From Mucilaginibacter flavus (GTDB taxonomy: Bacteria > Bacteroidota > Bacteroidia > Sphingobacteriales > Sphingobacteriaceae), in assembly GCF_030409315.1 (NCBI RefSeq), contig NZ_JAUFPS010000001.1, positions 26,000 to 89,999 of the forward strand: a DNA stretch of 64,000 bases, given 5' to 3'. Every line of letters starts with the position of its first letter. Position 1 is the stretch's first letter. The notes beneath the pieces were generated by a model. The model was not told the origin of the DNA and did no database searches. It worked only from the letters and a program-made list of their open reading frames with translations. Below, piece after piece: positions 1-6,857 of this stretch. A program made the position numbers and the translations under genes.

Positions 1-135
1 TAATCTGCCTGACCTAAGTCTCTTTTCGGACCACCCATTGCAGCGTAATCAGCCTGGCCTAAATCTCTTTTCGGGCCACCCATTGCTGCGTAATCTGCCT
101 GACCTAAGTCTCTTTTCGGACCGCCTATTGCTGCG
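1..135. repeat. Three 45-bp in-frame tandem repeats
   Basis: Units lie at 1-45, 46-90 and 91-135, and probably continue beyond the left edge. They differ at only a few positions, and most changes are synonymous, so the encoded 15-residue unit is nearly invariant. This suggests selection on the peptide or recent homogenisation. Each unit encodes one copy of the KRDLGQAD motif. Confidence 0.92.
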
Positions 136-206
136 CTTGAAGTGTTAGAAAATGAAGTTAAAAAAGTACCTAATGCTAATGCTGCTATGATTGATGATTT
201 TTTCAT
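1..206 (-). CDS. Secreted small repeat peptide with KRDLGQAD motif (3' end cut by window edge)
   Basis: I do not recognise this family. Reading from ATG at 206, the product starts with a Sec-type signal (MKKSS, hydrophobic IIAALALGTFLTSF, then small residues to about residue 25). After that it consists almost only of a 15-residue unit, AAMGGPKRDLGQADY, present about three times before the sequence leaves the window; the first copy has Ile for Met. The same [KR][KR]DL[GA]xAD motif ends the three small genes just upstream. Spacing to the preceding gene's stop is 63 nt on the same strand, so a shared transcript is plausible. The layout (signal, then identical units with a dibasic pair in each) resembles a multi-copy prepropeptide, which is inference. 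The C-terminus and total repeat number are unknown. Confidence 0.8.
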   Translation of the reverse strand, partial: MKKSSIIAALALGTFLTSFSNTSSAAIGGPKRDLGQADYAAMGGPKRDLGQADYAAMGGPKRDLGQAD

Positions 207-269
207 GATTGTGTTGTGTAATGGGGGTATAAATATTTTTTGTTATGAATGATTGTTGTTATGGTATAA

Positions 270-425
270 TTAATCGGCTTGTCCTAAATCTTTTCTGAAA
301 TCAATAGTTGATGGTGCAATGGTTGCAGATTGAGGTGCCGCGCTTTGTTTAGCCGGGGTTTGTGATGATAATATGCCGGTAGCTGATGTTAAGCTTACAA
401 TGGTTATGATGATAATCTTTTTCAT
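270..425 (-). CDS. Small exported peptide ending RKDLGQAD
   Basis: Predicted product of 51 residues. It begins MKK followed by a hydrophobic stretch of Ile, Val and Thr (residues 4-20), which looks like a Sec signal. A low-complexity linker rich in Ala, Pro, Gln and Ser fills residues 21-40, and the protein stops exactly at FRKDLGQAD. The terminal octapeptide matches the repeat unit of the next gene downstream, except that KR becomes RK. It lies 47 nt after the stop of the preceding small gene on the same strand and 63 nt before the next start. No known domain was recognised. The coding call rests on the shared motif at the same C-terminal place in sister genes and on the repeated signal-peptide layout. 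Confidence 0.78.
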   Translation of the reverse strand: MKKIIIITIVSLTSATGILSSQTPAKQSAAPQSATIAPSTIDFRKDLGQAD

Positions 426-472
426 GTCTGTGTTGAATTTTTTGGATGTTTTTAACTGATCGTGTTATTTAA

Positions 473-616
473 TTAATCGGCCGTTCCAAGATCCCTGCGA
501 TCGTTGGTAGCAAAGGAATGCAGCGACGCGGTTTCAGTAACTACCTGCTCTTTTTTGCAGGAAGTAATGATACCAGAGAATAAAACTGCTAAGGAAATGG
601 TGATTAACTTTTTCAT
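473..616 (-). CDS. Small lipoprotein-like peptide ending RRDLGTAD
   Basis: Predicted product of 47 residues. The N-terminus MKKLITISLAVLFSG is a signal, and IITSC at 16-20 resembles a lipobox with Cys20 as the lipidated residue. A short charged and polar linker (KKEQVVTETA onward) leads to the C-terminal RRDLGTAD and stop. It is third in position from the edge in a same-strand run of four, with 58 nt to the upstream gene and 47 nt to the downstream one. It shares the C-terminal motif with its neighbours while the linkers differ completely, so the last eight residues seem to be the conserved functional part. The function is unknown; a lipid-anchored or released peptide is possible. Confidence 0.78.
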   Translation of the reverse strand: MKKLITISLAVLFSGIITSCKKEQVVTETASLHSFATNDRRDLGTAD

Positions 617-674
617 GATCGTTATATAATATTTTGAAAATGGTACTGTAGTAATTTTTTATGGTTTCAAAAAC

Positions 675-830
675 TCAATCGGCAACTGCCAAATCTCTTT
701 TAAAGCCATTGTTGCCTTTTATAAAAGTGGTAGCCAGGGGCTGCTCAACCTTTTTTGGCGATAATAAAACCGCTGATGATAAAACTCCGGTGCCCGATAC
801 AAGCAAGGCCAGAATGACGATTTTTTTCAT
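675..830 (-). CDS. Small exported peptide ending KRDLAVAD
   Basis: Predicted product of 51 residues and the first gene of the run of four in transcription order. MKKIVILALLVSGTGVLSS gives a signal peptide, a linker (PKKVEQPLATTFIKGNNG) follows, and the protein ends FKRDLAVAD. This is the most divergent motif copy (Ala-Val instead of Gly-Gln), yet Asp, Leu, Ala and the terminal Asp are kept and the stop is in the same place. A 63-codon open frame on the opposite strand over the same bases is judged an antisense shadow. A perfect palindrome lies 35 nt upstream of the start. The function is unknown. Confidence 0.76.
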   Translation of the reverse strand: MKKIVILALLVSGTGVLSSAVLLSPKKVEQPLATTFIKGNNGFKRDLAVAD

Positions 831-1387
831 ATTTATCAATATTTTATATTAGTATTCTATATTATTAGTTAATAGTTAACTAAGTATTTACAATTATCCG
901 TCTCGATATTTTTATCGATGTATAAAACAACCTGTAACTATTATCTATCCCTTTTTTTTGGATAAAACCGACTTAAATATTTCTTAATATCATGCCGTTT
1001 TATTCATTCATTTTTGTTTTTATTTAATAAATAAATTGTTAATTTTAAACACTATACCAAAAGTTTAGGAAAAAGAATTTCATAATTTTTAACTCTGTTT
1101 TCATTACCAGGTAGCGTATTTGTAAATATCATCCACTTAAGTATTTTTTCACTACATAATCAGTAGTTTGAAACAGCTATTTTATGCTTAAAAATATCAT
1201 AAAATACGCTAAAATACTTAAATTAATCAACTGTATATCAATCAATTAACACCACAAATATAGATATGTTTTTTAATTACCAAGCAAATTTTAATTAAAT
1301 AATTTTCAACAATCTTTTTCCGCATGTTTTTCGCTATATGAAGTATAATTTATAACTTTCCAATTCAATATCCGTAACAGTGCTTTA
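831..1387. other. AT-rich divergent intergenic region
   Basis: This 557-nt stretch separates the peptide genes (minus strand) from the TPR protein (plus strand). It is very A+T rich and holds the palindromes at 865-883 and 904-917. No credible reading frame or hairpin terminator was seen. It must contain the promoters for both directions, but no clear TTG/TAnnTTTG pair could be placed. Confidence 0.6.
865..883. promoter_or_regulatory. Palindrome upstream of the small-peptide operon
   Basis: TTAGTTAA, a 3-nt spacer, then TTAACTAA: perfect 8-bp half-sites 35 nt upstream of the first peptide start at 830. It sits in the gap shared with the divergent TPR gene, so it is a candidate operator for the peptide genes. 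The A+T richness of the region makes chance occurrence possible. A smaller hairpin, CGATA-TTTT-TATCG, lies at 904-917. Confidence 0.35.
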
Positions 1388-2827
1388 ATGAAAAGAACCA
1401 TTACCTTTCTTTTACTATTTTTTACTGGCTTCTCTGTATTAGCGAAAGATTTGGATAGTGCTATTGGAAACGATACAACAGAAGTTATCCGGATAAATAA
1501 GCAGGCATTAGATAACCGATTAACCGATCCGGAGCAATCGGCAGTGGATGCTGCACGGGCAATGGCAATGGCGCGTAAAATTGGTTACAACAATGGCATT
1601 GCAGAGGCTTACCGCGTTGCCGGTATTGCCAATTACTATCGAGACAATGCCGAAAAATCATTTGAAAATTACTTAAGCGCTGTAGTATACTTTACCAAAG
1701 CAGGCAACCTCAGCGGCGAAGCCGCGGTGTACAACAACATGGGCAACCTTTTCAGGGATCATGATGCCAGCCGCGCGCTCGAATACTTTTTTCAATCGCT
1801 GGCCATAGCTACCAAGATTAAAGATATTGGCTTAATTGCTAAACTTAAAATTAACTTAGGTAACGTTTACAATCGCAAAAACAGCCTTCACCAGGCGCTT
1901 AAATACTACGAAGAAAGCAAGGCCAGCTTTGTAACCTTAAAAGATTCCATCAACATTATTCAGTGTTTACAAAACTTAGGCGTTATACAATACAAGCTCA
2001 ATAACTATGATACCGCGCTGTCTTTATTGTTAGAGGCCAATTCGGCCGCCAAACGCTATGATTTAAGCGAAACCATAGCCAGCGTTGATCTTACACTGGC
2101 CTCATTGTATATTAACCAGAAAAGATTTGATGAGGCCGAAAAAATTGTAAAAGAAGGGGTTATTTACACCGCGCTGGTGAAAGACCCCAAAATGGATTAC
2201 GATTACAAGCACACCACTTACGAGCTGGAGTATAACCGCAAGGATTACGCTAAAGCTCTTTTTTATTTAAGAGAAATTTATAAAGTTGATAGTACCACTT
2301 ATAAAACCAATACATCGGTACAAATGAAACTGATTGAGGCTACCCGTAAGCAGGAAGAACAACGTAAGGAAAGCGAACGCGCCGCCGAAAGACAAGCCTA
2401 TGACCGCACCAAGTTTTGGGCAGTAACCATTGTTGCAGGCCTTTTATTAGTTGTAATTGGGTTACTTTTTGGCAATGTAAAACGCAAAGCCAAAACAAAT
2501 GCTCAGCTTACTCTGCTTAACGGCGAAGTATCCCGACAGAAGGACAACCTTGACCGTATTAACCACCACCTGGAAGAGATCATTGACGAGCGCACCAAAG
2601 ACCTCCAGATCAAGAACCGAAAACTCTCAGAGCATTCCTCCTACCTCTCGCACCAAATCCGGGGGCCTATCGCTACCCTTCGCGGCCTTATTAACCTTGA
2701 GCGGGAAGGCCTTGTTGACGAAAAAGAATGTATTGCCATGATGGATAAATGCGTATCCGAAATTGACGAGAAAATTATCGACATGAGCGACATGCTCCAT
2801 AACCCTGCAAGGACAACGGCTACGTAA
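1388..2827 (+). CDS. TPR-repeat membrane protein with HisKA-like helix but no ATPase domain
   Basis: The product has 479 residues. A signal peptide (MKRTITFLLLFFTGFSVLA) precedes tetratricopeptide helices over about residues 40-300. A coiled coil follows, then one membrane span at about 343-365, a second charged coiled coil, and a HisKA-type segment containing SHQIRGPIATLRGL with His422. TPR histidine kinases of this group normally continue into an HATPase_c domain of about 120 residues; here the protein stops some 57 residues after the histidine and no N or G boxes exist. It may be a truncated kinase, a phosphotransfer partner or a dominant dimerisation partner. The gene is divergent from the secreted peptide genes, so a sensor role towards them is conceivable, but this is inference only. 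Confidence 0.8.
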   Translation: MKRTITFLLLFFTGFSVLAKDLDSAIGNDTTEVIRINKQALDNRLTDPEQSAVDAARAMAMARKIGYNNGIAEAYRVAGIANYYRDNAEKSFENYLSAVVYFTKAGNLSGEAAVYNNMGNLFRDHDASRALEYFFQSLAIATKIKDIGLIAKLKINLGNVYNRKNSLHQALKYYEESKASFVTLKDSINIIQCLQNLGVIQYKLNNYDTALSLLLEANSAAKRYDLSETIASVDLTLASLYINQKRFDEAEKIVKEGVIYTALVKDPKMDYDYKHTTYELEYNRKDYAKALFYLREIYKVDSTTYKTNTSVQMKLIEATRKQEEQRKESERAAERQAYDRTKFWAVTIVAGLLLVVIGLLFGNVKRKAKTNAQLTLLNGEVSRQKDNLDRINHHLEEIIDERTKDLQIKNRKLSEHSSYLSHQIRGPIATLRGLINLEREGLVDEKECIAMMDKCVSEIDEKIIDMSDMLHNPARTTAT

Positions 2828-3110
2828 TAGGACTTTGAGACTTATTGGACTGTAGGACGTTTGGACTTTGTGTGGGACGTTTGGACTGTAGGGCCTGTAG
2901 GCTATGGGATTTTTTCATAAACGGTCGCTTAGAAGATCTTTTTTTAACTTCAATATTTAAACACAAACATGGTCATCAAAAAGGATTACCACCAGAAGAT
3001 TCATAATCGCGAAATCTAATAGTCGTCATATTATCCAAAAGTTTCAAAGTCTAATAGTTCCATTATCCAAAAAGTCCTAAAGTCCGCCAGTCCGATAGTC
3101 TTAAACTACT
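2828..3110. repeat. Word-repeat inverted repeat between the TPR gene and queG
   Basis: Right after the stop codon the sequence becomes a run of degenerate GGACTNTNGGACTT-like words (about 2830-2895). The complementary words (AAGTCC, AGTCCGATAGTC) occupy about 3040-3108, next to the end of queG. The arms could fold into a long imperfect hairpin. The spacer contains no gene. The architecture matches the elements at 15100, 21983, 22712 and 47790, although the word itself differs. The region may also serve as a terminator for the two convergent genes. Confidence 0.6.
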
Positions 3111-3112
3111 CA

Positions 3113-4039
3113 CTACTTCAAAAAATCAATATTCCGCTTCAATCCGCTAAATTTAGTACGTTTTACGGCTGAGTTTTTGAATACTTTTTGGAAAACATCC
3201 TGGGTAATGTCCTGCCAGTCGGCAGCTTTTAGGTGCAACAGGTCGGGGTGGGGGATAAAGGATTGTTCGGTATTGAGTACCGAAAATCGGTTCCAGGGGC
3301 ATACGTCCTGGCAAACGTCGCATCCAAACATCCAGTTATCCATTTTGCCTTTAAACTCGGCCGGGATTTCATTTTTAAGTTCGATGGTGAGGTAGGAGAT
3401 GCACCTGCTGCCATCAACCACATAAGGGCCAACAATAGCATCAGTAGGGCAGGCATCTATACAATTGGTACAGGTACCGCAATGATCAATAGTAGGGGCA
3501 ACGTCATATTCCAGCTCCAGGTCGATGATCAGTTCGGCCAAAAAAAAGAACGAGCCTGCTTTTTTATTGAGCAGGTTGGAGTTTTTACCTATCCAGCCCA
3601 TGCCCGATTTTTTGGCCCAGGCCTTATCCAGCACCGGGGCCGAATCAACAAACACTCTGCCGCCAACTTCACCAATCTGCTCGTTTATGGTTTGTAATAA
3701 CTGGCGCAACTTATCTTTTATAACCGTATGATAATCTATCCCGTAGGCATATTTTGATATTTTGGGAGCTGATGGATCGGCCTGCTGATTATCGGTATAA
3801 TAATTAATACCCAGGGAGATCACCGATTTTGCACCATCAACCAGCAGGCGCGGGTCAAGGCGTTTATCAAAATGATTTTCCATGTACTGCATTTCGCCGT
3901 GCATGTTTTTTTTTAACCACAATTCAAGGCGGGGGGCTTCCTGTTCCAAAAACTCAGCTTTAGCTATACCGCAAAACAAAAAGCCAAGCTTTTGGGCTTC
4001 GGCTTTAATCAACTGGCTATATACCGTCCTGTTTTGCAT
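3113..4039 (-). CDS. queG: Epoxyqueuosine reductase QueG
   Basis: This 308-residue cytoplasmic iron-sulfur and cobalamin enzyme reduces epoxyqueuosine to queuosine in tRNA, the last step of queuosine synthesis. The signature parts are visible: an N-terminal region with the [20 protein letters not shown] segment, a central [14 protein letters not shown] segment, and two ferredoxin-type clusters, [16 protein letters not shown] and [12 protein letters not shown], typical of the family. I place the start at [16 protein letters not shown] (4037-4039). The frame stays open for 33 more codons upstream, but those residues are hydrophobic and atypical of QueG. Its 3' end abuts the word-repeat element. 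Expression is presumably housekeeping. Confidence 0.95.
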   Translation of the reverse strand: MQNRTVYSQLIKAEAQKLGFLFCGIAKAEFLEQEAPRLELWLKKNMHGEMQYMENHFDKRLDPRLLVDGAKSVISLGINYYTDNQQADPSAPKISKYAYGIDYHTVIKDKLRQLLQTINEQIGEVGGRVFVDSAPVLDKAWAKKSGMGWIGKNSNLLNKKAGSFFFLAELIIDLELEYDVAPTIDHCGTCTNCIDACPTDAIVGPYVVDGSRCISYLTIELKNEIPAEFKGKMDNWMFGCDVCQDVCPWNRFSVLNTEQSFIPHPDLLHLKAADWQDITQDVFQKVFKNSAVKRTKFSGLKRNIDFLK

Positions 4040-4200
4040 ATCAAATACAAAGATACTATTAATTGAAATCACAATTAATAAGCTTAAACGAGGGTAGTTA
4101 AGCTGTAGTAATTGTAAAAAACATGTTATATACTTCAAAAAGGAGTTAGAATTAATTGGTGGTGTGTTTTTTGTAACTATTGGTAAAATATTTAGGATAA

Positions 4201-4566
4201 ATGCTGCAACACTTAACTTACCTGCCGAAATATATTTTAGGTGTACATGCCGTTGGTGAAATGACCAATGAAGAGTATGAGCAACAGCTTGAGCCCTTAC
4301 TGGACGAACACATCAAAGAAAATGGAAAGATAAATTACCTGCTGATCCTGGAAGCCGACATCAAAAATTTTGATGCCGGCGCATGGTGCGGCAATATTGG
4401 TATAGGCTTAAAATACTTTACCAAATGGAATAAACTGGCCATTGTTACCGATAGGGAAGGGGTAAGGGAATTTAGCCACCTGTTTAAATACATATTGCCA
4501 GGCCAATACAAAGGCTATCGGTTAGAAGAATTGGATGAGGCGGTTAGGTGGATAACGGGAGCTTAA
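4201..4566 (+). CDS. SpoIIAA-like (STAS-related) protein
   Basis: The product has 121 residues and no signal peptide. The pattern of an N-terminal strand, [20 protein letters not shown] helix, [10 protein letters not shown] strand, [20 protein letters not shown] and a C-terminal Glu-Leu-Asp-Glu-Ala helix fits the SpoIIAA-like family (PF11964), a STAS-fold group of small cytoplasmic proteins often linked to stress. The exact role is unknown. The gene is alone on its strand, and its stop overlaps the 3' end of the opposing toxin gene by 4 bases. The next gene upstream, queG, is divergent, so both must use the AT-rich gap at 4040-4200. Confidence 0.8.
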   Translation: MLQHLTYLPKYILGVHAVGEMTNEEYEQQLEPLLDEHIKENGKINYLLILEADIKNFDAGAWCGNIGIGLKYFTKWNKLAIVTDREGVREFSHLFKYILPGQYKGYRLEELDEAVRWITGA

Positions 4567-4859
4567 AACTCAAAACTACTTGGATTTCTCTTCGTATGAA
4601 AAATGGAAGTTACAAATACAACGCTTAATAATTCGTCGTACCAATAAACTATTACATACGGGAATTTTTCAACTGGAAGAAATCGCAAATCAGTTCCATA
4701 TTTCTGTGGAAATAATTTTGGTCCAGATTCAATCGATTTCAGGGAGATTTTGATTTCTCGTCTTAATTTTGATGAAAGTCCTTTTTGCTGTTTTTCGTAC
4801 CAATTACAGGCATCTATCAATTCAAATTCAGCCCGTTTTAATAGCTTAATTGTAGGCAC
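4563..4859 (-). CDS. RelE/ParE-family toxin
   Basis: This 98-residue basic protein has the family's order of two N-terminal helices (EFELIDACNWYEKQQKGLSSKLRREI) followed by a beta sheet with RFLPVEKFPYVIVYWYD and VVFVTSIFHTKRNP. RelE/ParE-type proteins act as ribosome-dependent mRNA interferases or gyrase poisons; which applies here cannot be told from sequence. The start overlaps the end of the upstream antitoxin-like gene by 14 bases, the usual arrangement of translationally coupled toxin-antitoxin pairs. The stop overlaps the opposing SpoIIAA-like gene. All the expected secondary-structure elements are present, so the toxin appears intact. Confidence 0.85.
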   Translation of the reverse strand: MPTIKLLKRAEFELIDACNWYEKQQKGLSSKLRREIKISLKSIESGPKLFPQKYGTDLRFLPVEKFPYVIVYWYDELLSVVFVTSIFHTKRNPSSFEF

Positions 4860-5073
4860 GGTTCAAATCATCTTCTATATCTTTCCAATCACGCGCCGTC
4901 GTCTTTCCGTCAAGGAAATCTTGTTTGGTTTTTAAAAGGTCTTTTATTTCGGCTTCTGAAAAGCTATACTCTTTTGTTTTATCTACCCGATAGGTTAATC
5001 CAAACCGATTTAAAATTTCTTTTAAAACAGGCAGATCTTTTTCATTTTCGATATCTACGGTTAGCGTGGTCAT
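4846..5073 (-). CDS. Antitoxin of the RelE/ParE-type pair
   Basis: The product has 75 residues, read from ATG at 5073 (MTTLTVDIENEKDLPVLKEI). Fourteen further in-frame codons upstream are less plausible because they include a Trp/Phe-rich tail. The N-terminal half has a strand-helix pattern like small ribbon-helix-helix or Phd-like antitoxins. The C-terminal half is acidic (DWKDIEDDLNRAYN) and would wrap the basic toxin. It is first in the operon and overlaps the toxin start by 14 bases. Such antitoxins usually autorepress their own promoter; no operator was identified in the short upstream gap. Confidence 0.78.
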   Translation of the reverse strand: MTTLTVDIENEKDLPVLKEILNRFGLTYRVDKTKEYSFSEAEIKDLLKTKQDFLDGKTTARDWKDIEDDLNRAYN

Positions 5074-5134
5074 AAACAAATTTACTAAAGATAATTGCCA
5101 AAATGAATGTATCAATCAATTTTATCTTTTACCC

Positions 5135-5818
5135 TTAAAACCCCAGCGTACCATCATCTTCAATATAGGCTTTGAGCATAATACGGCAACCGATAGGTTG
5201 GTTATTTACGGTTGCGGGTACAAATACTTTATCTTCTTCGGCTAAAAGATCAATGTTCATGTTGAAGGTTTTGGTGTAATTGCCGCTATATAAAGTAACT
5301 TTTAGGTAAGCCAACCGCCCGTATGGACTAACCAGCAATTCACAAACAGCCCAGGATACCGTCCGGTTAATATCCATAAGGTTAGCCGGGAGCTTAAACA
5401 ATTTTAAATAAGGCAAATAACCATAATAACGGCCACCTACTTTAAATGGTTTGGTGGTTTTATCAGAGTCGGCTAATTGTTTATCAACAAAATAGCGTAG
5501 GTTTGATAAGGTATCTTCGGGGGCTTCGTAAGTAATCTCCTTGCTGTTGTAGTCATAATTTTGTACCAGGTGCCCGTCTGACGTAAAGAAATGCCATATC
5601 CCAACTCTCACGTCGTGATCATATTTGCCGTTGGCGATAGCGTATTTTTTATCATAAATAACCAAACAAGAACCCTGGCGTGTACTTTTATCGCTTTTTA
5701 AAACATGTAGTTTTTCTGTAATATGCTTGCTGGTTTGGCGGCTGCGCTCAATAGTTTCCTGTGTAAAGCCCTTTTTTGCAAAAAGGAGTATAATGATTAG
5801 CAGCGGAATGTTTTTCAA
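5135..5818 (-). CDS. Exported YwqK/MORN-like protein with TonB-C-like end
   Basis: The product has 227 residues. MKNIPLLIIILLFAKKGFTQ is a signal peptide ending at a TQ/E cleavage site. The middle contains GKYDHDVRVGIWHFFTSDG followed by LVQNYDYNSKE, the pattern of MORN-like repeats in YwqK-type proteins. The last 100 residues (LLVSPYGRLAYLKVTLYSG ... PATVNNQPIGCRIMLKAYIE) resemble the C-terminal fold of energy-transducing TonB proteins. Bacteroidota have many periplasmic proteins of this composition with no known function. The gene is transcribed away from the thioesterase gene and toward the toxin-antitoxin pair, 61 nt away. Confidence 0.6.
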   Translation of the reverse strand: MKNIPLLIIILLFAKKGFTQETIERSRQTSKHITEKLHVLKSDKSTRQGSCLVIYDKKYAIANGKYDHDVRVGIWHFFTSDGHLVQNYDYNSKEITYEAPEDTLSNLRYFVDKQLADSDKTTKPFKVGGRYYGYLPYLKLFKLPANLMDINRTVSWAVCELLVSPYGRLAYLKVTLYSGNYTKTFNMNIDLLAEEDKVFVPATVNNQPIGCRIMLKAYIEDDGTLGF

Positions 5819-6153
5819 AGGTTATTATCGATATTTTGGTAAATATAATGCAGGTTGTGATCAATAACAACCGCCTCAATATATTAAAAAATAAAACTTT
5901 CGCGATGTTTTTACGCCATATAAATTTACTTAACGGGTAATTTAATTGGTTGTTTGCTGTGGCTGCGTTTATGTATACTACTGTTTTTGAAGTTGATAAC
6001 AAAAGGGGGAAGTTTATGCTGCAATTGCCAGATTAATGACAGGTAAAAAGATGTAATAATGATGGATTATTTTACATCGATTTATAGCGTTTAGTTTAGT
6101 AATAACGAAATATTAACATAAAACCAGTGTTTTTTTGATGTGTAATTCTACTG
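5819..6153. other. Intergenic region without a gene
   Basis: This AT-rich stretch lies between two divergent genes. An 84-codon minus-strand frame that overlaps it has no signal, no start context and poor composition, so I do not call it. The only clear element in the gap is the promoter just downstream, at 6154-6184. Confidence 0.55.
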
Positions 6154-6184
6154 TTGCAATAATTAGACGGTATGCTTAAACTTG
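6154..6184 (+). promoter_or_regulatory. Bacteroidota-type promoter of the thioesterase gene
   Basis: TTG at 6154-6156, exactly 20 nt, then TAAACTTG at 6177-6184, one base from the -33 TTG / -7 TAnnTTTG consensus of Bacteroidota sigma factors. Transcription would begin near 6191, about 12 nt before the ATG. The 17-mer TATGCTTAAACTTGTAA recurs at 10276-10292. Confidence 0.65.
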
Positions 6185-6202
6185 TAACATAAATGTTATA
6201 GT

Positions 6203-6769
6203 ATGACCGCCCTAACCGATCAAGCCGATTATAAAACAGTAAGCTTTTCTCAAACTACCATAACCGAACTGATGATACCATCGTATTCTAACTTTGGTGG
6301 TAAAATTCATGGAGGCATTTTGCTGTCTTTGATGGACAAGGTAGCTTACGTTTGCGCGGCCAAGCATGCGGGCAATTACTGCGTTACGGCATCAATTGAT
6401 ACGGTTGATTTTTTGCAGCCTGTTGAGGTTGGCGATCTGGTATCGTTAATGGCATCTGTAAATTATGTTGGTAAAACATCGTTGGTGGTTGGTATAAGGG
6501 TTGTATCAGAAAATATTAAAAATAATTCTGCCAAGCATACCAATACCAGTTATTTTACCATGGTGGCAAAAGATGAGCATAATAAGCCGGCCAGGGTGCC
6601 TGGATTAGTATTGGAACATCGCGAACACGTGAGGCGGTTTATTGAGGCGCGCCGCCGAAAAGAGATCAAGCAAAGCTATATGAAAGAGGTGGAGCAGATA
6701 AAAATGCCCGATAATTATGAGCACTGCATAGCAATGCTACAGGGCGAACGCTGCATTGTTGCCGGTTAG
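6203..6769 (+). CDS. Acyl-CoA thioesterase (hotdog fold)
   Basis: The product has 188 residues and is cytoplasmic. The hotdog pattern FGGKIHGGILLSLMDKVAYV with the catalytic-loop Asp, the strand ASIDTVDFLQPVEVGDLVSL, and VGKTSLVVGIRVVSENI match the YciA/BACH-type acyl-CoA hydrolase family, which releases free fatty acids and CoA. The C-terminal 50 residues (EHRRRKEIKQS-like, highly charged) extend beyond the single hotdog unit, as in several Bacteroidota homologues. It has its own promoter just upstream. The following TPR kinase begins 88 nt later and may be cotranscribed. The fatty acid desaturase gene about 2.2 kb away gives a loose lipid context. Confidence 0.85.
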   Translation: MTALTDQADYKTVSFSQTTITELMIPSYSNFGGKIHGGILLSLMDKVAYVCAAKHAGNYCVTASIDTVDFLQPVEVGDLVSLMASVNYVGKTSLVVGIRVVSENIKNNSAKHTNTSYFTMVAKDEHNKPARVPGLVLEHREHVRRFIEARRRKEIKQSYMKEVEQIKMPDNYEHCIAMLQGERCIVAG

Positions 6770-6857
6770 CGGCGCTTGCTTAGCTTATGGCTGCAACATG
6801 TTGCTTACAATGCCGTATAATATAACTGACTTAGTGATCCCAAATTCCCCCGTATAA

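Noticed and set aside
1..135. Direct repeats that could suggest a CRISPR array
   Set aside because: The 45-bp units are contiguous, with no spacers, and are in frame with a signal peptide; they encode a repeated peptide.
661..852. 63-codon plus-strand frame
   Set aside because: Antisense to the fourth small peptide gene; it has no signal or motif, whereas the minus strand has the shared C-terminus.
1388..2827. Complete histidine kinase
   Set aside because: No HATPase boxes exist before the stop, and none is found in the other frames just after it.
3233..3697. 154-codon plus-strand frame within queG
   Set aside because: Overlaps the well-supported queG on the other strand, and the translation has no recognisable domain.
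4563..5073. Toxin-antitoxin pair as a sign of a mobile island
   Set aside because: No integrase, attachment repeat or composition change was seen nearby; such pairs are common in chromosomes.
5748..6002. 84-codon minus-strand frame upstream of the YwqK-like gene
   Set aside because: It overlaps the start of that gene, is low in complexity and has no export signal or conserved motif.
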